In this document: positions 51,372 to 58,892 of the stretch, one piece after another
Layout: each line of letters starts with the position of its first letter
Position numbering within the stretch: the first letter of the stretch is position 1
DNA from: Dongia_A sp035695765
GTDB taxonomy: Bacteria; Pseudomonadota; Alphaproteobacteria; Dongiales; Dongiaceae
Direction: 5' to 3'
Length of the DNA stretch: 64,000 bases
Assembly (NCBI GenBank): GCA_035695765.1
Contig: DASRRI010000088.1
Span: 70,836 to 134,835, forward strand
The notes under the pieces: generated by a model
Told to the model about the DNA's origin: nothing
The model's input: only the letters and a program-made list of their open reading frames with translations
Databases searched by the model: none
Made by a program: the position numbers and the translations under genes

Positions 51372-51863
51372 TCACTGCCCTTGAATCTTCTTTTTCACCT
51401 CGGGCCAATGGGCTTCGGCATCCGCAATGATCTTGGCCGCCGCGGGATCGAAGTCCTGCTCAATGCCCCCAGTTCCGCCAAACAGATAGAGCCTGCCGTC
51501 GATGATGCGCCACGACTCTGGATCGATATTGTCGGTAATAAGCCCAACTGACACCGACCCCGCGCAAAAGCCACCATATTGCGGCGCATAGCTTATCGGA
51601 TCCGCTGCGAAAGTGTCGCGATGTTGAGTGCTCGCGAAGTACCAGGTAGCACCGAGCCACGACTGTTTGATCTCAGGCAGTCCTTGGACCGCGCGGCCAT
51701 CGGTGAAATAAGCAACAGGATCGTAGCCCAAGATCGCGACGTTCCCGAAATAGCCGGTGTTGACTGAAGTACGCTCCTCGGCGGTGGCCGTGTCAGCCGA
51801 GAGGAGCGCGATTGTGATCACTGCCGCGGACAGGCAGCCGGTAGTTGCGGACCGATTCATCAT
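51372..51863 (-). CDS. Exported YHS-domain protein
   Basis: From ATG 51861-51863 (MMNRSATTGCLSAAVITIAL) the product has 163 residues with a Sec signal ending near TATAEE. The YHS-type core is GYDPVAYFTDGRAVQGLPEI, followed by YFASTQHRDTFAADPISYAP and QYGGFCAGSVSVG, where a cysteine could bind metal. The tail predicts a long helix (IIADAEAHWPEVKKKIQG). Such periplasmic proteins are common next to regulators, but a function is not established. Confidence 0.8.
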   Translation of the reverse strand: MMNRSATTGCLSAAVITIALLSADTATAEERTSVNTGYFGNVAILGYDPVAYFTDGRAVQGLPEIKQSWLGATWYFASTQHRDTFAADPISYAPQYGGFCAGSVSVGLITDNIDPESWRIIDGRLYLFGGTGGIEQDFDPAAAKIIADAEAHWPEVKKKIQGQ

Positions 51864-51889
51864 CGTACGTCTCCCATCCTGCAACAGAT

Positions 51890-52492
51890 TCAATTCCCCG
51901 CCGCAGCGCACTCGCCGTGCGCGCCCTTCCCCATGAAATCGACCGACTGACACTTGGCGCCGTGACGCTTGAGAAGCGCCATCACATCCGTGCTCCGCAT
52001 GTAGGTCGCCGCCGTCAGCGGCGTGTATCCGTTGCCCTGCAATGCTTCAAGCTCGGCGCCACGCTCGAGCAATAGTTCAGCCACATCGGATCGATTCTCC
52101 TCGGCTGCCACGTGCAGCGGTGTGATATTGCGCTCGGCGCGGTCATCAACGGACACGCCATGATCCAGCAGCATCGTGACAATCTCAATGCTGCCCGAGT
52201 ACGCGGCCGCATGGAGCGCGGTGAAGCCGCGATCGTTCCGAGCCTTGATGTCGGCACCCGCCTTGATCAGCGCGGCAGCGACTGCCGCCTGGCGAGTGAG
52301 TGCCGCTTTGATCAGCGGAGTCTCGTTGCTTTGGTCTCGTTCGTTGACATCCGAGCCCGCGGTAATGAGCTCTTGCACCTTGGCGACATCGCCGGCCTGC
52401 GCAGCGTCGTCTAACGGCCCGGCGATCACTCGTCCGTGCGCAACCGCGAGGCTAAGCACCAAAAATGGGGCTATGATCCACATTGCCCGCAT
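51890..52492 (-). CDS. Exported ankyrin-repeat protein
   Basis: The 200-residue protein starts at ATG 52490-52492, eight bases after GGAGG. A signal peptide (MRAMWIIAPFLVLSLAVAHG) precedes about five ankyrin repeats (GDVAKVQELITAGSDVNERD, ETPLIKAALTRQAAVAAAL, FTALHAAAYSGSIEIVTMLL, ITPLHVAAEENRSDVAELLL, YTPLTAATYMRSTDVMALLK). A Cys pair (KCQSVDFMGKGAHGEC) at the end may form a disulphide. It lies 26 bases before the YHS gene, likely the same operon. Confidence 0.83.
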   Translation of the reverse strand: MRAMWIIAPFLVLSLAVAHGRVIAGPLDDAAQAGDVAKVQELITAGSDVNERDQSNETPLIKAALTRQAAVAAALIKAGADIKARNDRGFTALHAAAYSGSIEIVTMLLDHGVSVDDRAERNITPLHVAAEENRSDVAELLLERGAELEALQGNGYTPLTAATYMRSTDVMALLKRHGAKCQSVDFMGKGAHGECAAAGN

Positions 52493-53032
52493 CGCGCCAC
52501 CCTCCAGGGTCTGGCCGATATTGCGAACAAGCCGGGCTGAGCATTGCTCGGCAGAAGTGATGCCAATACTGCTCCACGAACCTGAAGCAAACAAGCGTTG
52601 TGAACCGCCCGCCTTACGACCACAGCGGAACTTCGAAATGCGTGTGCGTGCGCCCGGAATAGATCAAGCATTTCTTGGCGGAATCGGTGAGGGAATCGAT
52701 CCTACCCTTTGGTCCATAATCGATCCTACCCTTTGGTCCATATATGCTCGGACTATGCAGCCTACAGCAGGACAGCTTTCCCTTCGATAGCTAGGTGCCT
52801 GCCTTAACAACAATCAGATTGTGTCGCCGGATTGGTGGGGCAAATTTCTCCGAGTGCAATCGACAATCTGCCGTTTCATCCGTTGTCCAGGCATCGCAAT
52901 GGATCGATGATTGAGGTTCAGTCTTCGACATGATTCCACAAGTTAAGCGAATAGTCCGCTTTCGCCGACGCGTTCCTCTTTGGCGCCCAGGATGGTGCGG
53001 GAGTATTGTGGGCTGAATTTTCTGTCACGCCC
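52493..53032. other. Intergenic region with tandem repeat
   Basis: About 540 bases between the divergent ankyrin and YCII genes. I find no supported gene. It looks less GC-rich than its neighbours and carries a 24-base tandem duplication at 52694-52741. Confidence 0.4.
52694..52741. repeat. Perfect tandem duplication of a 24-base unit
   Basis: Two identical 24-base copies lie end to end (52694-52717 and 52718-52741), each beginning AATCGATCCTACCC and ending TTTGGTCCAT. The unit length keeps reading frame but no supported gene spans it. No further copy was seen in the window. Confidence 0.9.
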
Positions 53033-53059
53033 TGTCGAAATGCGCGCCGGTCGAACGTC
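53033..53059 (+). promoter_or_regulatory. Candidate ECF42-type promoter of the YCII-sigma operon
   Basis: TGTCGA (53033-53038) is followed 17 bases later by CGTC (53056-53059), 50 bases before the YCII start. TGTCGA is the reported -35 element of ECF42 sigma factors, which associate with DGPF/YCII genes. This suggests that the sigma factor encoded downstream controls its own operon. Confidence 0.5.
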
Positions 53060-53108
53060 ATCGTGCCGGCGGCGCATGGGGCGCCGTTGGAACCGCTAGG
53101 AGATGGCC

Positions 53109-53459
53109 ATGCAATACCTGCTGCTGATCTATAACGACGAAGAGCGGGCGCGCGCGATCCCGATGGATGACATGAACAAGATGCTGCCAGCCTTTACCGC
53201 CTATACCGAGGCGCTGAAGAAGGCAGGCATCCTGCTGGGCGGCAACCGCCTGCAGTTTTCGAGCAACGCAACAACGGTGCGGATCCAGGACGGCAAGACC
53301 AAGGTGCTGAACGGTCCCTATGCGGAAGCCAAGGAGCAGCTGGGCGGCTATTACCTGATCGACGTGCCGGACATGGACAGTGCCTTGTCGTGGGCAGCGC
53401 GCTGCCCCGGCGCCAATTACGGCACGGTCGAAGTGCGCCCGATCTGGGCCATGCAGTAA
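53109..53459 (+). CDS. YCII/DGPF-domain protein
   Basis: ATG 53109, six bases after TAGGAG, gives 116 residues (MQYLLLIYNDEERARAIPMD); ATG 53103 is too close to the ribosome binding site. The YciI-like ferredoxin fold carries the DGPF-type motif as LNGPYAEAKEQLGGYYLID and ends GTVEVRPIW. Proteins of this group accompany ECF42 sigma factors and are their usual targets. Their biochemical role is unknown. The sigma gene starts four bases after its stop. Confidence 0.9.
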   Translation: MQYLLLIYNDEERARAIPMDDMNKMLPAFTAYTEALKKAGILLGGNRLQFSSNATTVRIQDGKTKVLNGPYAEAKEQLGGYYLIDVPDMDSALSWAARCPGANYGTVEVRPIWAMQ

Positions 53460-53463
53460 GTTC

Positions 53464-54717
53464 GTGGCGGCGAGACAGGACGACGGGACGAGCCATGCCG
53501 CAGCGGAAGCCGTTGCGCGCCAGAGCTATGGCAAGCTCGTCGCCTTTCTCGCCGCCCGCACCCGCGATGTCGCGGCGGCGGAAGACGCGCTGTCCGATGC
53601 CTTCGCCGCGGCCCTCGCCGACTGGCCGGCGCATGGTGTCCCGCAGAAGCCGGAAGCGTGGCTGCTGGCAGTCGCGCGGCGCAAGGCGGTGGATGCCGAC
53701 CGCCGGCGTCGCATCAGCAGCGAAGCCACGAGCGACCTGCGCCTGATGGCTGAAGAGCTGGAAAGCAGGATGGCGAGCGAAGCGGAGATTCCCGACGAGC
53801 GCCTGTCGCTGATGTTCGCCTGCGCGCATCCGGCGATCGAAGCCGGGATCCGCGCTCCGCTGATCCTGCAAACCATCCTCGGGTTCGATGCCGCGACCAT
53901 TGCGTCCGCTTTCCTGGTCGCGCCGGCCACCATGGGACAGCGGCTGGTGCGCGCGAAGCAGAAGATCGCGGTAGCCGGCATTCCCTTTCGGCTGCCGGAG
54001 CGCACCGATCTGCCGGAGCGGCTGGAGGCAGTGCTGGAAGCGATCTATGCGACCTTCACCGAAGGCTGGTCCGATCCCGCCGGCACGGAACTGAGGCGGC
54101 GGAATCTGGCGGAAGAAGGAATCTGGCTCGGCCGGCTGGTCGTTTCGCTGCTTCCGGAGGAACCAGAATCGCTCGGCCTCCTTGCGCTGATGCTCTATGC
54201 CGAAGCACGCCGGACTGCGCGCCGCGATGCCGAAGGCGAATATGTTCCGCTCGGCGAGCAGGACACCGCCCTCTGGGACGCCGTCCTGATTGCGGAGGCC
54301 GAGGCGCTGCTGCGCGCCGCCAGCGTCAAGGGCGCGCTCGGCCGCTATCAGCTGGAGGCGGCGATCCAATCCGCGCATGTCGTCCGCCGCCTCACCGGAC
54401 GGGCCGACTGGGCCGCGATCGAGCGATTGTATGATGCGCTCTCCGCCCTCACCCAATCGCCGGTCGTCGCCATCAACCGGGCGGTCGCGATCGCGGAGAC
54501 GCAAGGGCCGGCGGCAGGCCTTGCTGCGCTCGATGCCATCGCGGAGGATTCGCGGCTCGCCGAGTATCAGCCCTACTGGGCGGCGCGTGCCGGACTTCTC
54601 GCCCGCTCCGGCGCGCCAGGCGAGGCTGACCGGGCATACCAACTCGCCATCGGCCTTGAATCCGATCCTGCGGTCCGGCGGTTCCTCGAATTGAACCGGA
54701 CGAAAACACTACCCTAA
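53464..54717 (+). CDS. ECF42-type RNA polymerase sigma factor with C-terminal extension
   Basis: GTG 53464 gives 417 residues. Sigma region 2 is at about 10-85 (YGKLVAFLAARTRDVAAAED) and region 4 at about 125-180 (LILQTILGFDAATIASAFLV, MGQRLVRAKQKI). The remaining 230 residues are the SigJ-unlike, DUF6596/TPR-like extension (LEAIYATFTEGWSDPAG, EEGIWLGRLVVSLLPEEPES, LMLYAEARR). This architecture and the YCII neighbour define the ECF42 group. No anti-sigma factor is encoded; in characterised members the extension itself is needed for activity. Confidence 0.88.
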   Translation: MAARQDDGTSHAAAEAVARQSYGKLVAFLAARTRDVAAAEDALSDAFAAALADWPAHGVPQKPEAWLLAVARRKAVDADRRRRISSEATSDLRLMAEELESRMASEAEIPDERLSLMFACAHPAIEAGIRAPLILQTILGFDAATIASAFLVAPATMGQRLVRAKQKIAVAGIPFRLPERTDLPERLEAVLEAIYATFTEGWSDPAGTELRRRNLAEEGIWLGRLVVSLLPEEPESLGLLALMLYAEARRTARRDAEGEYVPLGEQDTALWDAVLIAEAEALLRAASVKGALGRYQLEAAIQSAHVVRRLTGRADWAAIERLYDALSALTQSPVVAINRAVAIAETQGPAAGLAALDAIAEDSRLAEYQPYWAARAGLLARSGAPGEADRAYQLAIGLESDPAVRRFLELNRTKTLP

Positions 54718-54799
54718 TGCACGCGACCTTCGCTCGCTGCCGGTATGCTACGATGTTGTGGTCCTGACGGCCGAGCAAGACGAAGGAGCAAGCGGCCCT

Positions 54800-55594
54800 A
54801 TGCTGCGCCCGTGGATGCGACGCGTTCTGACCGCGCTCATCCTGCTGATTGTTCCGACATGGCTGACCTCCGCACAGGCGACCTGCAATCGCAAGATTGT
54901 GTGGGCCTGGAACGATTTTCCGCCTTATGCCTATCGCGCACCATCGGGCGAACTCAAAGGCCTCGATGTCGAAATCGTGCAGCGCGTGCTGCAGGTGGCC
55001 GGTTGCCAAAGCCAGGCGGTCGAGCTTCCTCCCAAGCGTGCCCTGGCCCTAGTGGAGCGCGGTCAGATCGACCTGGTCGCCGCAGCTTCGATCACGCCCG
55101 AGCGGCAGAGATACGGCTATTTCTCCGACAGCTATCGCGACGAACGGACCATCGTGTTCATGCGGGCCGACAACGCCCAGCGCGGAACGTTGAAATCGGC
55201 GGGCGACCTCTACGCCATCCGGCCGCGCCTTGTCGCCAGTCTCGGTGGGTTCTATGGCAACGTGTTCATGGCTTACGAACAGGCGACCGCCCCGGACGGG
55301 CTGGTCAGCCGCAACCCGGATATCGAGGATCGCTTCCGCATGACGGCCCTGGGCCGGGTCGATGGCGTGGTGGAAGATGACGTGGCCGGTGCCGACGTGG
55401 CGCGGCGGCTCGGATTCCAGGACCAGCTGGCGCCAACCGCCTTGGTGTTGAATCAGGCGCCCATCTATTTCCTCATGAGCCAGATCAGCGTCACAGAAGG
55501 TGACGTGGCGGAGATCAACCGCGCCATCGGCGAGCTCCGGTCATCGGGCGAACTGGCGCGTATCATCGATTCCTATCGCCTGTCCGGCAACTGA
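54800..55594 (+). CDS. Periplasmic solute-binding protein family 3 (no transporter genes adjacent)
   Basis: The 264-residue protein from ATG 54800 has a Sec signal (MLRPWMRRVLTALILLIVPT, cleavage after AQA). The SBP_bac_3 fold follows: WAWNDFPPYAYRAPSGELKG, LDVEIVQRVLQVAGC, LVERGQIDLVAAASITPERQ and INRAIGELRSSGELARIIDS. Ligands of the family are mostly polar amino acids. With no permease or ATPase nearby it may serve a distant transporter or a sensor. Confidence 0.83.
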   Translation: MLRPWMRRVLTALILLIVPTWLTSAQATCNRKIVWAWNDFPPYAYRAPSGELKGLDVEIVQRVLQVAGCQSQAVELPPKRALALVERGQIDLVAAASITPERQRYGYFSDSYRDERTIVFMRADNAQRGTLKSAGDLYAIRPRLVASLGGFYGNVFMAYEQATAPDGLVSRNPDIEDRFRMTALGRVDGVVEDDVAGADVARRLGFQDQLAPTALVLNQAPIYFLMSQISVTEGDVAEINRAIGELRSSGELARIIDSYRLSGN

Positions 55595-55629
55595 GTGCTG
55601 CGGCGCCTGCTCAAATTACAGGCAAGGTA

Positions 55630-55644
55630 GCCCAAATCTTGGGC
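55630..55644. promoter_or_regulatory. Palindrome upstream of the glnB sigma-54 promoter
   Basis: GCCCAA-ATC-TTGGGC is a perfect 6-bp inverted repeat 64 bases upstream of the -24 element. Position and symmetry suit an enhancer-binding-protein site such as NtrC, though the bases differ from the enterobacterial NtrC consensus. Confidence 0.35.
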
Positions 55645-55708
55645 AAAGAGGACATTGGACAAGGCCTAAAAATGGCGCAAAGCTGGGTGTTAGACCTGTG
55701 CGATCGCT

Positions 55709-55724
55709 TGGCACGACCCTTGCT
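55709..55724 (+). promoter_or_regulatory. Sigma-54 (RpoN) promoter of glnB-glnA
   Basis: TGGCACGACCCTTGCT is a full match to the -24/-12 consensus TGGCAYR-N4-TTGCW, 36 bases before the glnB ATG. It indicates nitrogen-limitation control through RpoN and an NtrC-type activator, as known for glnBA in related bacteria. Confidence 0.93.
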
Positions 55725-55760
55725 GATACGCGTTTGGTCGCAGGCCATTCAGGTGTTCAA

Positions 55761-56099
55761 ATGAAGAAAATCGAAGCCATCATCAAGCCGTTCAAGCTGG
55801 ACGAAGTGAAGGACGCGCTGCACGAGGTCGGGATTCAGGGCCTGACCGTCACCGAGGCAAAGGGCTTCGGCCGGCAGAAGGGGCATACCGAGCTCTATCG
55901 CGGCGCCGAATACGTGGTCGATTTCCTGCCCAAGATGAAGCTGGAAGTCGTGGTGGAGGATCATATGGTGGAGCGCGCCATCGAGGCGATCCGCCAAGCA
56001 GCCGCCACCGGACGCATCGGCGATGGCAAGATCTTCGTGCTGAACGTCGAGGAAGCGATCCGCATCCGCACCGGCGAGCGCGGCCCGGAAGCAATCTAG
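55761..56099 (+). CDS. glnB: Nitrogen regulatory protein P-II
   Basis: The 112-residue PII signal protein reports nitrogen and 2-oxoglutarate status to GlnE, NtrB and other targets. MKKIEAIIKPFKLDEVKDAL and the T-loop GRQKGHTELYRGAEYVVDFL with uridylylation site Tyr51 are conserved, as is AATGRIGDGKIFV. Its place directly before glnA marks it as GlnB rather than GlnK, which pairs with amtB. Confidence 0.96.
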   Translation: MKKIEAIIKPFKLDEVKDALHEVGIQGLTVTEAKGFGRQKGHTELYRGAEYVVDFLPKMKLEVVVEDHMVERAIEAIRQAAATGRIGDGKIFVLNVEEAIRIRTGERGPEAI

Positions 56100-56119
56100 T
56101 CGAACTCCCGGTGGGGGCG

Positions 56120-56139
56120 CCGGCGAACTGAACCGCCGG
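56120..56139 (+). terminator. Weak hairpin between glnB and glnA (possible attenuator)
   Basis: A 6-bp GC stem, CCGGCG (56120-56125) with CGCCGG (56134-56139), is followed by ACTTTTCC. It may partly terminate glnB transcripts and lower glnA read-through, but the stem is short. Confidence 0.3.
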
Positions 56140-56176
56140 ACTTTTCCAAACATCATCCAGAGATCAGGAAGGTATC

Positions 56177-57586
56177 ATGTCGAGCGTCAGAAAAGTGTTG
56201 GATCTCATCAAGAAGGAAGAGATCCAGTATGTCGATTTCCGTTTCACCGATCCGTTGGGCCAGTGGCAGCATCTGGCGCATCACGTGTCGACCATCAACG
56301 AGGAATTCCTGACGGAAGGCGTGATGTTCGACGGTTCGTCGATCTCGGGCTGGAAGGCCATCAACGAGTCCGATATGACCCTGCTGCCGGACTGCGACAC
56401 CGCGATCCTCGACCCCTTCTCCGCCCAGAAGCTGCTGGTCATCTTCTGCGATATCGCCGAGCCGCTGACCGGCCAGAACTATGGCCGCGACCCGCGTTCC
56501 ATCGCCAAGAAGGCCGAAGCCTATGTGAAGAGCTCCGGCATCGGCGACATCGCCTATTTCGGCCCGGAGGCCGAGTTCTTCGTGTTCGACGACGTTCGCT
56601 ATGACGTCAAGATGAACCAGACCTTCGTCTATATCGATTCCGAGGAAGGCCCGTACGTCTCCGGCAAGAAGTTCGAGGAAGGCAATCACGGCCACCGCAT
56701 GAAGGTGAAGGGCGGCTACTTCCCGGTCGCTCCGCTGGATTCCGGCGGTGACCTGCGCTCCGAGATGCTGTCGACCCTCGCCGCCATGGGCGTCGAAGTC
56801 GAGAAGCATCATCACGAAGTGGCGCCGAGCCAGCATGAGCTGGGCGTGAAGTTCGGCACGCTGGTGCATTGCGCCGACGCGATGATCAAATACAAATACG
56901 TCGTGAAGAACGTGGCGCACGCTTATGGCAAGACGGCGACCTTCATGCCGAAGCCAGTCAAGGGCGACAACGGTTCGGGCATGCACGTCCACCAGTCGAT
57001 CTGGAAGAACGGCCAGCCCCTGTTCGCGGGCAATGGCTATGCCGATCTGTCCGAGATGGCGCTCTACTATATCGGCGGCATCATCAAGCATGCCAAGGCG
57101 ATCAATGCCTTCACCAACCCCACGACCAACAGCTACAAGCGCCTGATCCCCGGCTTCGAAGCGCCGGTGCTGCTGGCCTATTCCTCGCGCAACCGCTCGG
57201 CCTCCTGCCGCATCCCGTATGTGGCGAGCCCGAAGGGCAAGCGCGTGGAAGTCCGCTTCCCCGATCCGCTGGCCAATCCGTACCTCGCCTTCTCGGCGAT
57301 GCTGATGGCAGGTCTTGATGGCATCCAGAACAAGATCCATCCGGGCGACCCGATGGATAAGAACCTCTATGACCTGCCGCCCGAAGAACTGGCCGACGTT
57401 CCAACCGTCTGCGGCAGCCTCCGTCAGGCGCTGGAATCGCTGGAAGCCGATCACGCCTTCCTGCTGAAGGGCGACGTGTTCAACAAGGACTTCATCGAGG
57501 CCTACTCCGCCCTCAAGTGGGAAGAGGTTTACGCGATCGAGCACACGCCGCACCCGATCGAGTACCAGATGTACTATTCGAGCTAA
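56177..57586 (+). CDS. glnA: Glutamine synthetase type I
   Basis: The 469-residue enzyme makes glutamine from glutamate, ammonia and ATP as a dodecamer. MFDGSSISGWKAINESDM, the metal and ATP motifs (GPEAEFFVFDDV, GDNGSGMHVHQSIWKNG) and NPTTNSYKRLIPGFEAP are present. The adenylylation tyrosine lies in MDKNLYDLPPEE, so activity should be controlled by GlnE. AGGAAGG precedes the ATG. It is co-transcribed with glnB. Confidence 0.98.
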   Translation: MSSVRKVLDLIKKEEIQYVDFRFTDPLGQWQHLAHHVSTINEEFLTEGVMFDGSSISGWKAINESDMTLLPDCDTAILDPFSAQKLLVIFCDIAEPLTGQNYGRDPRSIAKKAEAYVKSSGIGDIAYFGPEAEFFVFDDVRYDVKMNQTFVYIDSEEGPYVSGKKFEEGNHGHRMKVKGGYFPVAPLDSGGDLRSEMLSTLAAMGVEVEKHHHEVAPSQHELGVKFGTLVHCADAMIKYKYVVKNVAHAYGKTATFMPKPVKGDNGSGMHVHQSIWKNGQPLFAGNGYADLSEMALYYIGGIIKHAKAINAFTNPTTNSYKRLIPGFEAPVLLAYSSRNRSASCRIPYVASPKGKRVEVRFPDPLANPYLAFSAMLMAGLDGIQNKIHPGDPMDKNLYDLPPEELADVPTVCGSLRQALESLEADHAFLLKGDVFNKDFIEAYSALKWEEVYAIEHTPHPIEYQMYYSS

Positions 57587-57624
57587 GTTTCCCTACTGCG
57601 GCCTCCGACCCCGCGGAAAACCGA

Positions 57625-57666
57625 TCGCCCGCCCTGGAGTCTCCCTCTCGGGCGGGCGAACTTTTT
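57625..57666 (+). terminator. Intrinsic terminator of glnBA
   Basis: The 10-bp stem TCGCCCGCCC (57625-57634) with GGGCGGGCGA (57650-57659) and a 15-base loop is followed by ACTTTTTA, 38 bases after the glnA stop. Confidence 0.85.
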
Positions 57667-57671
57667 ATGGA

Positions 57672-58892
57672 TCAGCGGCGCGCGCTTTGCCGCTGCACAC
57701 CCAAAAGGCCGAGTACCAATAGGACGTTGAGCACGGCAATCACAACGATCCAGCCCAGTGCTTGATCCGGCCCGAACCACTGAATGAGGAACGCACCGAT
57801 CGAGGGCGCTGCAGCCTGGGCGATCAGGCTCGGCCGTGCCAGCTTTCCCATGATTGGTGCGTAGTTGTCGGCGCCGAACAGCACCAAGGGTAGCGTCGCG
57901 CGGGCGATAGATTCGAGGCCGATGCCCGCGCCGTAGAAGATGAGCGTCAAGGCCGTCAGCGGCAAATGGACCCATAGCAAACCAAGACCGAGGGCGACGA
58001 AGGAGACCGACGCGACCTTGGTCCAGATCGGATGATGGTATTTGGCGATCAGCATCTCGATGAAGCGGGCGCCGACCTGGGATGGGCCGACGATCGCGCC
58101 CAGCGCGACGGCGGCTGCCAACGTAATGTCGCGGGCCTGCAGCATCGTCAGAAGATGAACCGACATGACGGTCGAGAGCATCGATCCAACCGTGATCGCG
58201 ATCGCCAGAAGCACAAAGATCAAAGTCGAGTGCTGAACGCCTCCGGCCATCTGCACCTTGCCATCCCGGCGGGAATCCTCGCTTCCGTTCCGGTGCTCGC
58301 GCGGCAAAGCGAATAGATAGACGTTCAGGCTGAGCAGCAGCTGGATCGCCGCATAGGCGAGACAGGTCCCGCGCCAGCCGAACTCCTGAAGAAAAAACGC
58401 GGAGAGCGGCCAGCAAACCGTGCTCGCAAGCCCGCCAAAGAGCGTCAGGGTCGTGATGTGCTGGCGTGCGCCTTGCCCATAGGTCCGGCCGAGACTCGAA
58501 AACGCCGCATCGTAGAGTCCGGCACCCATGCCGAGGCCGATCACCAACCACGCCGCGATGAAGATCGGCAAGGCTGGCGCCAGTGCCAGGCCGATCTGCC
58601 CGATCGCCAGCAGAATTGCGCTCGCGATCAGGACCGGGCGTCCGCCATGCTTGTGGATGCTGCGCCCGACCAATGGGGAGATCAGCCCGGCAGTCAACAA
58701 GCCGACCGACAACGCGCCGACTACCCAAGTCAGCGGCCAGCCAGTGTCATCGGCGATCGGCTTCGCCAGGACGGCTGGGAGATAGTAGGACGAACCCCAG
58801 GCAAGGATCTGCGTCACACCCAAGGCCGGCACGATGAGGCGCGCTGGTGGGGTGCCCACTCCGGACGCCCCATCAACAACGGCCGCGGTCAC
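57672..58892 (-). CDS. MFS transporter, probable metalloid efflux pump (ArsK-like position)
   Basis: The chosen start GTG 58890-58892 overlaps the flavoprotein stop (GTGA) and gives 406 residues; GTG 58913 would add seven. About twelve hydrophobic segments and GLISPLVGRSIHKHGGRPVL (the MFS loop 2-3 motif) are seen. It is translationally coupled to a flavoprotein and lies under an ArsR-type regulator, as with ArsK-type exporters of trivalent arsenic or antimony. The substrate is inferred from context only. Confidence 0.82.
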   Translation of the reverse strand: MTAAVVDGASGVGTPPARLIVPALGVTQILAWGSSYYLPAVLAKPIADDTGWPLTWVVGALSVGLLTAGLISPLVGRSIHKHGGRPVLIASAILLAIGQIGLALAPALPIFIAAWLVIGLGMGAGLYDAAFSSLGRTYGQGARQHITTLTLFGGLASTVCWPLSAFFLQEFGWRGTCLAYAAIQLLLSLNVYLFALPREHRNGSEDSRRDGKVQMAGGVQHSTLIFVLLAIAITVGSMLSTVMSVHLLTMLQARDITLAAAVALGAIVGPSQVGARFIEMLIAKYHHPIWTKVASVSFVALGLGLLWVHLPLTALTLIFYGAGIGLESIARATLPLVLFGADNYAPIMGKLARPSLIAQAAAPSIGAFLIQWFGPDQALGWIVVIAVLNVLLVLGLLGVQRQSARR

